Below, piece after piece: positions 1-7,872 of a DNA stretch of 23,220 nucleotides. The stretch covers positions 1 to 23,220 of the forward strand of contig CAAGKF010000049.1 in the NCBI GenBank assembly GCA_900770345.1, given 5' to 3'. The stretch comes from Lachnospiraceae bacterium (lineage in GTDB: Bacteria; Bacillota; Clostridia; Lachnospirales; Lachnospiraceae). Positions within the stretch are counted from its first letter, which is position 1; every line of letters starts with the position of its first letter. The translations under genes and the position numbers were made by a program. The notes beneath the pieces were generated by a model. The model was not told the DNA's origin. It worked only from the letters and a program-made list of their open reading frames with translations, and did not search any database.

Positions 1-28
1 AATTAAGGTGTACGTCCGTTCTGTTTTG

Positions 29-37
29 TGGTATGAT
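29..37 (+). promoter_or_regulatory. Candidate extended -10 promoter upstream of the dCMP deaminase gene
   Basis: TGG followed by TATGAT forms an extended -10 element about 100 nt upstream of the first start codon. No good -35 is visible at the expected place (TGTACG at 9-14). The -10 sits inside a small perfect inverted repeat, GGTAT-G-ATACC (30-40), which could be an operator or chance. The start of the window cuts off further context, so the operon may begin upstream. Confidence 0.35.
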
Positions 38-133
38 ACCCTCAGTGGATACATCATATGCCTCTTATTCATTGAAGGTAATATTACGGACTGAAAATAC
101 AGAAAATGCGGCAGGAAACAGGAGGAGATATCA

Positions 134-628
134 ATGTCAGATAAACGCACGGATTATATTACATGGGATGAGTATTTTATGGGGGTGGCGATCCTGTCCG
201 GAAAGCGCTCAAAGGATCCCAGCACGCAGGTGGGAGCCTGCATTGTCAGCCAGGACAATAAGATCCTGTCCATGGGCTACAACGGTTTTCCAAAGGGATG
301 CTCCGACGATGAATTCCCCTGGGGAAAGGAGCATGAAAAAGATGACCCCTACAATTCCAAATATTTTTATTCTACCCACAGTGAGTTAAATGCGATTTTG
401 AATTACCGGGGAGGGAGTCTGGAGGGCAGCAAGCTTTATGTGACGCTGTTTCCCTGCAACGAATGTGCCAAAGCCATTATTCAGGCAGGAATTAAAACCA
501 TTGTTTATGGTGAAGACAAGTATGCGGACACTCCGGCAGTCCGCGCCTCCAAGCGAATGCTCAATGCGGCGGGCGTGCGGTACTATCAGTATCAGCCCAC
601 CGGCCGGAAAATAGAATTTTTTGTGTAG
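134..628 (+). CDS. comEB: dCMP deaminase (deoxycytidylate deaminase family, ComEB-like)
   Basis: A 164-residue protein of the zinc-dependent cytidine/deoxycytidylate deaminase family, which in this subgroup converts dCMP to dUMP for thymidylate supply. The zinc site is complete: H82-S-E84 (histidine ligand and catalytic glutamate) and P107-C108-N-E-C111 (two cysteine ligands). The N-terminal 'SKDPSTQVGA' and 'GYNGFPKG' segments are typical of dCMP deaminases, as is the length. A GGAGGAG ribosome binding site lies 7 nt before the ATG. The next gene starts 15 nt after the stop, so the two are probably co-transcribed. Despite the com name in Bacillus, no competence genes are nearby, so nucleotide metabolism is the safer role. 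Confidence 0.93.
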   Translation: MSDKRTDYITWDEYFMGVAILSGKRSKDPSTQVGACIVSQDNKILSMGYNGFPKGCSDDEFPWGKEHEKDDPYNSKYFYSTHSELNAILNYRGGSLEGSKLYVTLFPCNECAKAIIQAGIKTIVYGEDKYADTPAVRASKRMLNAAGVRYYQYQPTGRKIEFFV

Positions 629-643
629 ACAGAGGTGCGGAAA

Positions 644-2500
644 ATGAAGGTGCTTCTGGCAGCGATCAATGCCAAATATATACATTCCAATCTGGGAATA
701 TACAGTTTAAAGGCCTATGGAGAGAAAGCGCTTCAGAAGCCTGACCAGGTGACGATCTCTCTGGCCGAGTATACCATTAACCATCGTTTGGAGACAATTT
801 TACAGGACATTTACCGACGAAAGCCCGATTTCATCGGGTTTTCCTGTTATATCTGGAATATCAGCCAGGTCTTTGCACTGCTGCCTGATATCAGAAAGCT
901 GTTGCCGGATACGCTTATCTGGCTGGGAGGGCCGGAGGTTTCTTATAACGGGGAACAGATCCTTCGCAGCCACCCGGAGGTAAATGGCGTGATGAAGGGG
1001 GAAGGAGAGGAAACCTTTGCACAGCTACTGCGTTGCTATGCGCATAACTGCAAAGATCTGAGCCGGATCCGGGGACTGGTATACCGCACGGGAAAGAATC
1101 CGGATTCCTTTGTTCCCGGCACAGAGCAGCCCACCGGCGCATATACGGTTTCGGACACGGTGGTTTCGGACACGGTGATTGCAGATACAGTGATTGCAGA
1201 TACAGGCCTCCGCCCGCCTATGGATATGGATCGGATTCCCTTTGCTTATGAAACAATGGATATGGCAGATCTGGCTCACAGGATCATTTATTACGAGAGC
1301 AGCAGAGGCTGCCCCTTTTCCTGCAGCTACTGTCTGTCCTCCATCGATAAGCGGGTCCGTTTCCGCAGCCCGGAGCTGGTGAAAAAGGAGCTGGCTTATT
1401 TCCTGAAGGCGAAGGTGCCTCAGGTGAAATTTGTAGACAGGACCTTTAACTGCAGAAAGGATCATGCCATGACTATATGGCAGTTCATCCGGGACAACGA
1501 CAACGGTGTCACCAATTTTCATTTTGAGATCGCTGCAGATCTGCTGGATGAGGAAGAGATGGTGCTTCTGGCATCCATGCGGCCGGGTCTGGTGCAGCTG
1601 GAGATCGGCGTTCAGTCGACCAATCCGCCTACCCTGGAGGCCATACGGCGCAAAACGGATATCGGAGAGATCCGGAGGATCACGGCCCGTATTAATGCCG
1701 GACACAACATTCATCAGCATCTGGATCTGATCGCCGGTCTGCCTTATGAGGATCTGGAGCGCTTTAAACAGTCCTTCAATGAGGTATATGCCATGGAGCC
1801 GGAGCAGCTGCAGCTGGGATTTTTAAAGGTGCTGAAGGGCTCTTACATGGAAGAAGCGGCCGTTTCCTGGGATCTGGTCTGTTCCGCTAATCCTCCTTAT
1901 GAGGTGCTTTCCACCAGATGGCTTTCCTATGATGATATTCTGGAGCTGAAGGGTGCGGAGGAAATGGTGGAGGTGTATTACAACAGCAGGCAGTTTACCG
2001 TGACGATTTCCTGTCTGGAAAAGCAGTACAGTACACCCTACGAAATGTTTCAGAGCATGGCTGCATATTATGAGGAGCATCAGCTCACCGGAATCAGTCA
2101 CAGCCGACTGGCCAGGTATGAGATACTCTGGCAGATCATAAATGAAAAAGTAAGCGGGCAACAGGAAAAAGAAAAGCTGCGTGATTGCCTGATGTATGAC
2201 CTCTATCTGCGGGAAAACGTAAAAAGCCGTCCCTCCTTCGCCAGGGATCAGTCTCCCTATAAGGAACGGATACGGGAATTTTTCTGCGGGGAAGAGAAAA
2301 CCCCCTGCTATCTTAAGGATTATTCTGGTTATGACGCAAAGCAGATGGGAAAAATGGCCCATGTTGAAGCAACGGAAGACGGGGCACTGATTCTTTTTGA
2401 CTATAAAAACAGAGATCCGCTTACCTACAACGCCAGAGCCGTCAGGATCGGCGGAAACAAACCTGTGATCATATACGGATGGAGAAAAGATATCATATGA
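644..2500 (+). CDS. B12-binding domain radical SAM protein (DUF4080 type)
   Basis: About 618 residues. The N-terminal part (roughly 1-140) has the look of a cobalamin-binding domain ('IGFSCYIWNISQ', 'LGGPEVSYN', 'VMKGEGEETFAQLL'). The central part is a radical SAM core with the iron-sulfur motif C223-x3-C227-x2-C230 in 'SRGCPFSCSYC', followed by 'VKFVDRTFNC' and 'QLEIGVQSTNPPTLEAI'. The C-terminal third matches what I know of the DUF4080 region in this family. The substrate is unknown. An in-frame GTG exists at 635, but AGAGGTG at 631-637 is correctly spaced for the ATG at 644, so 644 is preferred. The stop overlaps the next start as ATGA. An unusual run of 15-bp tandem repeats lies in the linker before the radical SAM core and is listed separately. 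Confidence 0.88.
   Translation: MKVLLAAINAKYIHSNLGIYSLKAYGEKALQKPDQVTISLAEYTINHRLETILQDIYRRKPDFIGFSCYIWNISQVFALLPDIRKLLPDTLIWLGGPEVSYNGEQILRSHPEVNGVMKGEGEETFAQLLRCYAHNCKDLSRIRGLVYRTGKNPDSFVPGTEQPTGAYTVSDTVVSDTVIADTVIADTGLRPPMDMDRIPFAYETMDMADLAHRIIYYESSRGCPFSCSYCLSSIDKRVRFRSPELVKKELAYFLKAKVPQVKFVDRTFNCRKDHAMTIWQFIRDNDNGVTNFHFEIAADLLDEEEMVLLASMRPGLVQLEIGVQSTNPPTLEAIRRKTDIGEIRRITARINAGHNIHQHLDLIAGLPYEDLERFKQSFNEVYAMEPEQLQLGFLKVLKGSYMEEAAVSWDLVCSANPPYEVLSTRWLSYDDILELKGAEEMVEVYYNSRQFTVTISCLEKQYSTPYEMFQSMAAYYEEHQLTGISHSRLARYEILWQIINEKVSGQQEKEKLRDCLMYDLYLRENVKSRPSFARDQSPYKERIREFFCGEEKTPCYLKDYSGYDAKQMGKMAHVEATEDGALILFDYKNRDPLTYNARAVRIGGNKPVIIYGWRKDII
1148..1206 (+). repeat. In-frame 15-bp tandem repeats, arranged A-A-B-B
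   Basis: Four 15-bp units lie inside the radical SAM gene. The first two are identical (GTTTCGGACACGGTG at 1148-1162 and 1163-1177). The next two are identical to each other over 14 bases (ATTGCAGATACAG, then T or G; 1178-1192 and 1193-1206). They encode VSDTV, VSDTV, IADTV and IADTG. Unit length is a multiple of three, so gain or loss of units would keep the reading frame. Confidence 0.9.
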
Positions 2501-3246
2501 TAAACTCATACATTGCGCTGGATCTGGAAACCACAGGTCTGGAAGCGAAACTGGAAAAAATAACGGAAATTGCGGCTCTGAAGGTGGAGAACGGGAATAT
2601 TGCGGCCAGGTACTGTACCCTGGTAAATCCGGGGAGAAAGCTGGAGCAGCGGATAACGGAGCTTACCGGCATTACCGATGAAATGCTTGCCGGAGCCCCG
2701 CGTATGGAGGAGATCATAGAAGAAATAACTGCTTTCTGCGGTGATCTTCCGCTGCTGGGTCACAATATTATGTTTGATTACGGCTTTTTAAAGCGGGCCG
2801 CGGTCAACGGACGTCTGGAGTTTGACAGGGAGGGAGTAGACACTCTGGCACTCTGCCGCACTTTTATGCCGGCAGACATGAAGAAGAATCTCAGCTGTGC
2901 CTGCGCTTTTTACCAGATCCCTCAGTCCTGCGCCCATCGGGCGGAGGCGGATGCGGAGTCTGCGCATCTTTTGTATCAGGAGCTGTTAAAACGGTATGGG
3001 AATGAACGGCCGGAGCTTTTTTCTTCGAAGCCCTTGATTTACAAGGCGAAACGGGAGCAGCCGGCCACAAAAAGGCAAAAAGAATACTTGCAGGATTTAG
3101 TAAAATGTCATAGAATAGACGTAACTGTGCAGATTGATGCCATGACCCGCAGTGAAGCATCGCGGATGATCGACCGGATCATCTCACAGTATGGAAGACA
3201 GGGAAAAGTGAAAAAAGAAGAGATTCCGAGACATACTATCAATTAA
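2497..3246 (+). CDS. DnaQ-like 3'-5' exonuclease (DEDDh) with C-terminal MTRSEAS segment
   Basis: A 249-residue protein of the DnaQ/PolC-epsilon exonuclease superfamily, which removes 3' nucleotides from DNA or RNA. All three motifs are present: ExoI D9-L-E11 in 'ALDLETTGL', ExoII 'GHNIMFDYGFL' with H89 and D94, and ExoIII 'H147-RAEA-D152', making it a DEDDh enzyme. After the nuclease domain (about 1-170) a short C-terminal segment, 'KRQKEYLQDLVK ... DAMTRSEASRMID', resembles the small helical module seen at the end of DUF3072-like proteins. The preferred start overlaps the upstream stop as ATGA. An in-frame ATG at 2479 is possible but would add six residues not expected in the family. The family alone does not tell whether it acts in replication, repair or RNA turnover. 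Confidence 0.87.
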   Translation: MINSYIALDLETTGLEAKLEKITEIAALKVENGNIAARYCTLVNPGRKLEQRITELTGITDEMLAGAPRMEEIIEEITAFCGDLPLLGHNIMFDYGFLKRAAVNGRLEFDREGVDTLALCRTFMPADMKKNLSCACAFYQIPQSCAHRAEADAESAHLLYQELLKRYGNERPELFSSKPLIYKAKREQPATKRQKEYLQDLVKCHRIDVTVQIDAMTRSEASRMIDRIISQYGRQGKVKKEEIPRHTIN

Positions 3247-3261
3247 AGAGGTGAATGTAAA

Positions 3262-3372
3262 ATGTTCAATTTAAGAGATCCGAAGATAAAGAAGATTATC
3301 TCCGCCGTCATCGTTGCCATTCTGGTGCTGGCTATGATCGTGCCTATGGTGCTGAGCGCAGTAATGTATTAA
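3262..3372 (+). CDS. 36-residue single-span membrane peptide
   Basis: A short open frame with AAAGAGGTG (3245-3253) 8 nt before its ATG. It is basic at the N-terminus (MFNLRDPKIKKI), followed by about 22 uninterrupted hydrophobic residues and the end VLSAVMY. This fits a small integral membrane protein with its N-terminus inside, or an uncleaved signal anchor. It starts 15 nt after the exonuclease stop and ends 25 nt before the VanW start. Base composition and spacing match the surrounding operon. I do not recognise a named family, though I recall similar short proteins in Lachnospiraceae. Function is unknown; association with the secreted VanW protein is only suggested by position. Confidence 0.7.
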   Translation: MFNLRDPKIKKIISAVIVAILVLAMIVPMVLSAVMY

Positions 3373-3397
3373 GTCAGATAGGAAAGGCATGGTATTA

Positions 3398-5089
3398 ATG
3401 ATGAAAAATAAAATATGGAGTGCCGGTCTGGGCATTGCGCTGGCAGCAGGACTTTTCTGGTCTTTCCCGCTGACGGCAGGAGCGGCCCCTGTATTTCCGG
3501 AGGGTGTTCAGGCGGAGGGCCGGAGTCTGGCGGGAATGACCGGCCAGGAAGCGACGGAGTTTCTGCAGCAGTACGCGGACAGCCTTGCGGGGCAGAAGAT
3601 CACCCTTACGGTAGAGGAAAAGGAAGTGGAAACTACCGCCGGTGATCTGGGTTTTCACTGGGTGAATACAGATGCGGCAGAGAAAGCGGCGGAGGAGTAT
3701 GCCGGGGGCAGTCTGATCCGTCAGTATATGACGAAGAAAAAGCTGGCAGAGTCCCCTGTTGATCTGCAGCTGGAGACGGAGGTGGATTCCGGAAAGGTAA
3801 AGGAATTTATCGACGCTCAGTGTCAGGGAATGACACAGGAAGCCAAAGACGCTTCCATTACCAGAGAAGACGGAAAATTTGTGATCACCGAATCCGAGGA
3901 GGGCCGTACAATTGATGCGGCGGCTACCGGAGCTGCCTTAAATGAAGCGCTGGCAGGAGGACTGGAGGAGCCCGTAAAGGTGGCGGCTGTGATTACCAGA
4001 CAGGAGCCTGCTGTTTCCTCAGAAGATCTGGAAACCATACAGGATGTGCTGGGAACCTTTACCACAGATTTCAGCAGCAGCGGCGCGGCGCGTTCCACCA
4101 ACCTTATGGTAGGGGCGGCCAAGATCAACGGACATGTGCTGATGCCGGGGGAGGTTCTGTCTGGCTATGAGTGCCTGCAGCCCTTTACTACGGAGAACGG
4201 CTATAAGACAGCTGCAGCCTACGAAAACGGTCAGGTAGTGGACAGTGTGGGCGGAGGTGTCTGCCAGATTGCTACGACCCTGTATAATGCGGCGCTGAGG
4301 GCAGAGATCGAGATCGTTCAGAGGCAGAACCATTCCATGATCGTTGGCTATGTGAAGCCGTCCATGGATTCGGCGATTGCCGGTACCTATAAGGATATTA
4401 AAATAAAAAATAACTACAGTACCCCTATATATGTAGAAGGATACACCTCCGGAAAACAGCTGATCTTTACCATTTACGGTCAGGAGACAAGGCCGGAAGG
4501 ACGCCAGGTGGAATATATATCCGAAACCATCGGAAGTACCGATCCCGGGGAGCCTCAGCTGATCGTGGACAACAGTCTGGCTCCGGGCGCAAGGGTGAAG
4601 GTACAGTCCGCTCATACCGGTCTCCGTTCCAGACTGTGGAAGGTTGTGACCGTAAACGGAGTAGAGCAGGAGAGAACTCTCCTGAACAATGATACTTATA
4701 ATGCTTCCAAGGCTGTATACCGTGTGGGGCCGGAGCTTCCCGCTGCCGTACCTGCGGATGCGGCCCAGACGGAGGGAGCGGATGCAGCCTCTCCCGAGAC
4801 TGCCGGAACCTCTGAGGCGCCGGCAACAGGTGTGAACGGCGGTCCGGGTGTAAGCGCATCTTCCCAAACGGAAGGACCGGGAGATGCTGCACCGGGAGAC
4901 AGCGGTGCAGCCAACGTTCAGCCGATTGCGGACAGCGCTCCGGCGGATAATGGGGCAGCCGCAGCTGCAGACAGCGCTCCGGCGGATAACGGCGCAGCCG
5001 CGGACAGCGACTCCGCCCCGGGCGGGGAGGCTCCTGCCGAACAGCCGCCTGTTTCTGCAGCCCCCGAAGCCCCGGAGGCAGAAGGATGA
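3398..5089 (+). CDS. Secreted VanW family protein with peptidoglycan-binding-like, VanW and G5-like domains
   Basis: About 563 residues. The order is: signal peptide (1-29, predicted cleavage after 'LTAGA'); a region resembling the PG_binding_4 domain (about 45-205); a VanW domain (about 219-363) with the hallmark 'VVDSVGGGVCQIATTLYNAAL'; a G5-like region (about 368-446); and an Ala/Pro/Asp/Gly-rich low-complexity tail (about 447-563) with internal repeats. VanW proteins sit outside the membrane in Gram-positive bacteria and are linked by context to cell-wall biology; their exact activity is not established. ATG 3398 is chosen because AGGAAAGG (3380-3387) is 10 nt upstream; the in-frame ATG at 3389 would touch that site. 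Its stop overlaps an ATG in the next frame. There is no LPXTG motif, so the tail probably spans or sits in the wall without covalent anchoring. Confidence 0.88.
   Translation: MMKNKIWSAGLGIALAAGLFWSFPLTAGAAPVFPEGVQAEGRSLAGMTGQEATEFLQQYADSLAGQKITLTVEEKEVETTAGDLGFHWVNTDAAEKAAEEYAGGSLIRQYMTKKKLAESPVDLQLETEVDSGKVKEFIDAQCQGMTQEAKDASITREDGKFVITESEEGRTIDAAATGAALNEALAGGLEEPVKVAAVITRQEPAVSSEDLETIQDVLGTFTTDFSSSGAARSTNLMVGAAKINGHVLMPGEVLSGYECLQPFTTENGYKTAAAYENGQVVDSVGGGVCQIATTLYNAALRAEIEIVQRQNHSMIVGYVKPSMDSAIAGTYKDIKIKNNYSTPIYVEGYTSGKQLIFTIYGQETRPEGRQVEYISETIGSTDPGEPQLIVDNSLAPGARVKVQSAHTGLRSRLWKVVTVNGVEQERTLLNNDTYNASKAVYRVGPELPAAVPADAAQTEGADAASPETAGTSEAPATGVNGGPGVSASSQTEGPGDAAPGDSGAANVQPIADSAPADNGAAAAADSAPADNGAAADSDSAPGGEAPAEQPPVSAAPEAPEAEG
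4931..4989 (+). repeat. Direct repeat in the low-complexity tail of the VanW gene
   Basis: The 20-mer GACAGCGCTCCGGCGGATAA occurs at 4931-4950 and again at 4970-4989, encoding two copies of 'DSAPADNGAA', with a degenerate third copy ('DSAPGGEAPA') just after. The 39-bp offset is a multiple of three, so length variation would stay in frame. Confidence 0.85.
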
Positions 5090-5136
5090 GGACGGCAGGC
5101 CAGGGACCGGGCGGTTTTGAAAAGAGAGAGGGCTCT

Positions 5137-5727
5137 ATGCGTCCCGGGCAGGACCTGGTGATGGCGGGATACACCGGTTATGCAGGCACATGCAGGATCG
5201 CGGAGAAAAAACGGGAAGACCTGAAAAGATGGTTTTCTCCGGGATTTTTACGGTGCCTGGAGACAGAGGAGCCCTATTCCGTGCGGCAGTGGCTGGAAGA
5301 ACGGCTGGCGGGTAAGGACTGTCCCGTTACAGCATATGAATATGCAGGAGAGGGCGGCGTGTTAGCTGCCCTTTGGAATTTATCCGGGGTTTTCCGGGCA
5401 GGAATTGATGCGGATCTCCGTCTTATGCCCATCCGGCAGCTGACGGTGGAGGTCTGTGAGCGTTTCGAGCTGAATCCCTATCGTCTGCTCTGCGGAAACT
5501 GCGTCATTATGGCGGCTGACCGGGGCGGACAGCTGGTGCGGGAATTAAGGGCGGCAGGCATACCGGCTGCCGTGATCGGCTGCGTCACGGAAGGCATTGC
5601 ACGGCAGATTCGTCACGGGGAGGAGACCGCCGGATATCTGGAACGGCCACAGCCCGATGAACTGGAAAAAGTGGAAAGAAAGGATGAAAATGAGCGTTAT
5701 GAGAGAGAAAATTCTGGCAGTTATTGA
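5137..5727 (+). CDS. AIR synthase-related protein, C-terminal (HypE/PurM-like) domain only
   Basis: About 196 residues. The N-terminus 'MRPGQDLVMAGYTGYAGT' and the body 'EGGVLAALWNLSGVFRAGIDADL', 'PIRQLTVEVCERFELNPYRLLCGNCVIMAAD' and 'GIPAAVIGCVTEG' match the C-terminal half of HypE and related AIR-synthase-like proteins. The ATP-binding N-terminal half of HypE/PurM is absent, so neither hydrogenase maturation nor purine synthesis can be assumed. Function is unknown. The start at 5137 follows GAGAGAGGG (5124-5132). A frame opening at 5086, overlapping the VanW stop as ATGA, would add 17 unconserved-looking residues. The 3' end overlaps the following regulator gene by 38 nt, which suggests translational coupling. 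Confidence 0.78.
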   Translation: MRPGQDLVMAGYTGYAGTCRIAEKKREDLKRWFSPGFLRCLETEEPYSVRQWLEERLAGKDCPVTAYEYAGEGGVLAALWNLSGVFRAGIDADLRLMPIRQLTVEVCERFELNPYRLLCGNCVIMAADRGGQLVRELRAAGIPAAVIGCVTEGIARQIRHGEETAGYLERPQPDELEKVERKDENERYERENSGSY

Positions 5728-6181
5728 AAAGAACAGCAGGATTGATATAAAGGATCTGGCGGTCCTTCTGGGGGAGAGCGAGATCGCCGTAGCCAATGAA
5801 ATCGCGCAGATGGAGAAGGAGCATATCATCTGCGGCTATCATACCCTGATCAATTGGGACAATACCAGTGAAGAGAAGGTAGTTGCCCTGATCGAGGTCA
5901 AGGTTACTCCCCAGAGAGGCATGGGCTTTGATAAGATCGCGGAGCGCATTTACCAGTACAGTGAGGTCAACGCGGTATATCTGATGAGCGGAGCCTTCGA
6001 CTTTACCGTATTTATTGAAGGAAAGACCATGCGTCAGGTGGCACAGTTTGTTTCCGACAAGCTGGCTCCCATGGAATCCGTTCAGAGTACGGCTACTCAT
6101 TTTGTGCTGAAGAAATACAAGGACCACGGTACTATTATCAGCGAACCCATTACCGATGAAAGGATGCTGATCACTCCATGA
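5690..6181 (+). CDS. Lrp/AsnC family transcriptional regulator
   Basis: About 163 residues: an N-terminal winged helix-turn-helix (about 5-55, 'ILAVIEKNSRIDIKDLAVLLGESEIAVANEIAQMEKEHII') followed by a RAM ligand-binding domain (about 62-140, 'VALIEVKVTPQRGMGFDKIAERI', 'AVYLMSGAFDFTVFIEG'). Such proteins form octamers or dimers and respond to amino acids. The open frame extends upstream to 5597, but GAAAGAAAGG (5674-5683) fits the ATG at 5690 and the family begins near here; 5684 and 5699 are alternatives. Its stop overlaps the start of the aminotransferase gene as ATGA. The pairing resembles AlaR-AlaT of B. subtilis, so control of the downstream aminotransferase is a reasonable inference. Confidence 0.88.
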   Translation: MSVMREKILAVIEKNSRIDIKDLAVLLGESEIAVANEIAQMEKEHIICGYHTLINWDNTSEEKVVALIEVKVTPQRGMGFDKIAERIYQYSEVNAVYLMSGAFDFTVFIEGKTMRQVAQFVSDKLAPMESVQSTATHFVLKKYKDHGTIISEPITDERMLITP

Positions 6182-7350
6182 GAAATCCCCTGTCTGATAC
6201 CATTGTAAATATTCCCTTTTCCGGGATCCGTAAATTTTTCGACATTGTAAGCGAGATGAGCGATGCCATTTCTCTCGGCGTAGGCGAGCCTGACTTTGAC
6301 ACGCCCTGGCACATCCGCGAGGAAGGCATCTACTCCCTGGAAAAAGGCCGTACCTTCTATACCTCCAATGCAGGCTTAAAGCCTCTGAAGGCGGAGATCA
6401 GCGACTATTTAAAGCGCCGCTGTGATGTATCCTATGACCCGGATCAGGAGATCCTTGTGACTGTGGGCGGAAGTGAGGCCATTGACCTTGCCATGCGGGC
6501 CATGTTAAATCCCGGAGATGAGGTGCTGCTTCCGCAGCCCAGCTACGTTTCCTATATGCCCTGCATCACCCTGGCAGGAGGCGCTCCCGTTATTATTGAG
6601 CTGGAGGAAAAAGACAGATTCAAGCTGACTCCGGAGAAGCTTCTGGAGAAGATCACAGACAAGACCAAGGTCCTTTTTCTTCCCTTCCCCAACAATCCCA
6701 CCGGTGCTGTTATGGAAAAGCATGAGCTGGAGAAGATCGCTGAGATCGTACGGGAGAAAGATCTGTATGTTGTATCCGATGAAATCTATTCCGAGCTGAC
6801 CTATACCCAGCATCGACATGCCACCATCGCCGCGTTCCCGGGTATGAAGGAGCGCACGATCCTGATCAACGGATTTTCCAAATCCTATGCCATGACAGGC
6901 TGGCGTCTGGGCTATGCGGCAGCTCCGGCCCTGATTCTGGAGCAGATGTTAAAGATCCATCAGTACTGCATCATGTGTGCTCCCACCACCAGCCAGTATG
7001 CGGCAGTGTCCGCTCTGAAGAACGGCGACGGCGATGTGGCCATGATGCGTGAGTCCTACAATCAGCGCCGCCGTTATCTGTTAAATGCCTTCCGTGAGAT
7101 GGGGATTGACTGCTTTGAGCCGCAGGGCGCCTTCTATACCTTCCCCAATATCAAGCGCTTCGGCATGACCTCCGAGGAATTTGCGCTGGAGCTTCTGAAG
7201 GAGGAAAAGGTGGCTGTAGTTCCAGGAACCGCCTTCGGCGAATGCGGAGAAGGCTTTGTGCGTATTTCCTATGCTTATTCTTTAAAGAGCCTGAAAGAGG
7301 CACTCGGCCGTATTGACCATTTTGTAAAGAAGCTGGACGGAAAGCAGTAG
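6178..7350 (+). CDS. Class I/II pyridoxal-phosphate aminotransferase (AlaT/PatA-like)
   Basis: A full-length 390-residue fold-type I aminotransferase. The Schiff-base lysine is K235 in 'NGFSKSYAMTGWRLGY'. Other hallmarks are 'VTVGGSEAIDLAMRAMLNPGDEVLLPQPSYVSY', 'FPNNPTGAV', 'VSDEIYSELTY' and the C-terminal substrate-carboxylate arginine in 'GFVRISYAYS'. It is coupled to the Lrp/AsnC gene by an ATGA overlap. The closest named relatives I can think of are the YugH/AlaT alanine transaminase and the PatA group. The sequence does not decide between alanine, aspartate or broader amino-acid specificity. Confidence 0.92.
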   Translation: MRNPLSDTIVNIPFSGIRKFFDIVSEMSDAISLGVGEPDFDTPWHIREEGIYSLEKGRTFYTSNAGLKPLKAEISDYLKRRCDVSYDPDQEILVTVGGSEAIDLAMRAMLNPGDEVLLPQPSYVSYMPCITLAGGAPVIIELEEKDRFKLTPEKLLEKITDKTKVLFLPFPNNPTGAVMEKHELEKIAEIVREKDLYVVSDEIYSELTYTQHRHATIAAFPGMKERTILINGFSKSYAMTGWRLGYAAAPALILEQMLKIHQYCIMCAPTTSQYAAVSALKNGDGDVAMMRESYNQRRRYLLNAFREMGIDCFEPQGAFYTFPNIKRFGMTSEEFALELLKEEKVAVVPGTAFGECGEGFVRISYAYSLKSLKEALGRIDHFVKKLDGKQ

Positions 7351-7365
7351 GGAGGGCACGGCCAT

Positions 7366-7872
7366 ATGATGAATATTGTACTTCTGGAGCCTGAGATGCC
7401 TTCCAATACGGGCAATATCGGCCGTACCTGCGTGGCTACGGACACCAGGCTCCATCTGATCGAGCCCCTGGGCTTCAAGCTCAGCGAGAAGGCTTTGAAG
7501 CGGGCGGGGCTGGACTACTGGGATAAGCTGGATGTAACGGTCTACAGCGATTATAAGGACTTTCTGGAGCGCAATCCCGATGCTCCCGGAAAAATGTACT
7601 TTGCCACCACCAAGGCTCATCACGTTTATTCTGATGTGTCCTATGAGCCTGACTGTTATCTGATGTTCGGAAAGGAAAGCGCCGGAATTCCTGAGGAGAT
7701 CCTGGTGGAGAATGAGGACCGCTGTGTCCGCATTCCCATGTGGGGAGATATCCGTTCCCTGAATCTGTCCAATTCCGTCGCTATTGTGCTTTATGAGGCG
7801 CTGCGGCAGCACGGATTTGAGAAACTGTCTCTTAACGGGCAGCTGCACAGGCTGCAGTGGAAGACGGAATAA
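7366..7872 (+). CDS. trmL: tRNA (cytidine(34)-2'-O)-methyltransferase TrmL (SPOUT)
   Basis: A 168-residue SPOUT-class methyltransferase that, in the TrmL family, 2'-O-methylates the wobble nucleotide of certain leucine tRNAs. Motifs seen are 'EPEMPSNTGNIGRTCVAT' near the N-terminus and the trefoil-knot motifs 'MFGKESAGIPEEIL' and 'RIPMWGDIRSLNLSNSVAIVLYEALRQ' near the C-terminus. Length is normal. GGGAGGG (7350-7356) overlaps the aminotransferase stop and lies 9 nt before the ATG; a second ATG at 7369 is an equally possible start. It is probably the last gene of the leftward operon, because a new promoter follows within 30 nt. Confidence 0.92.
   Translation: MMNIVLLEPEMPSNTGNIGRTCVATDTRLHLIEPLGFKLSEKALKRAGLDYWDKLDVTVYSDYKDFLERNPDAPGKMYFATTKAHHVYSDVSYEPDCYLMFGKESAGIPEEILVENEDRCVRIPMWGDIRSLNLSNSVAIVLYEALRQHGFEKLSLNGQLHRLQWKTE

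Noticed and set aside
4019..5174. Long - strand frames opposite the VanW gene
   Set aside because: They are GC-rich shadows of the low-complexity tail with no start signals or known motifs.
5597..5689. N-terminal extension of the Lrp/AsnC regulator
   Set aside because: The extra residues lie wholly within the upstream coding region, lack a ribosome binding site and precede the normal family start.
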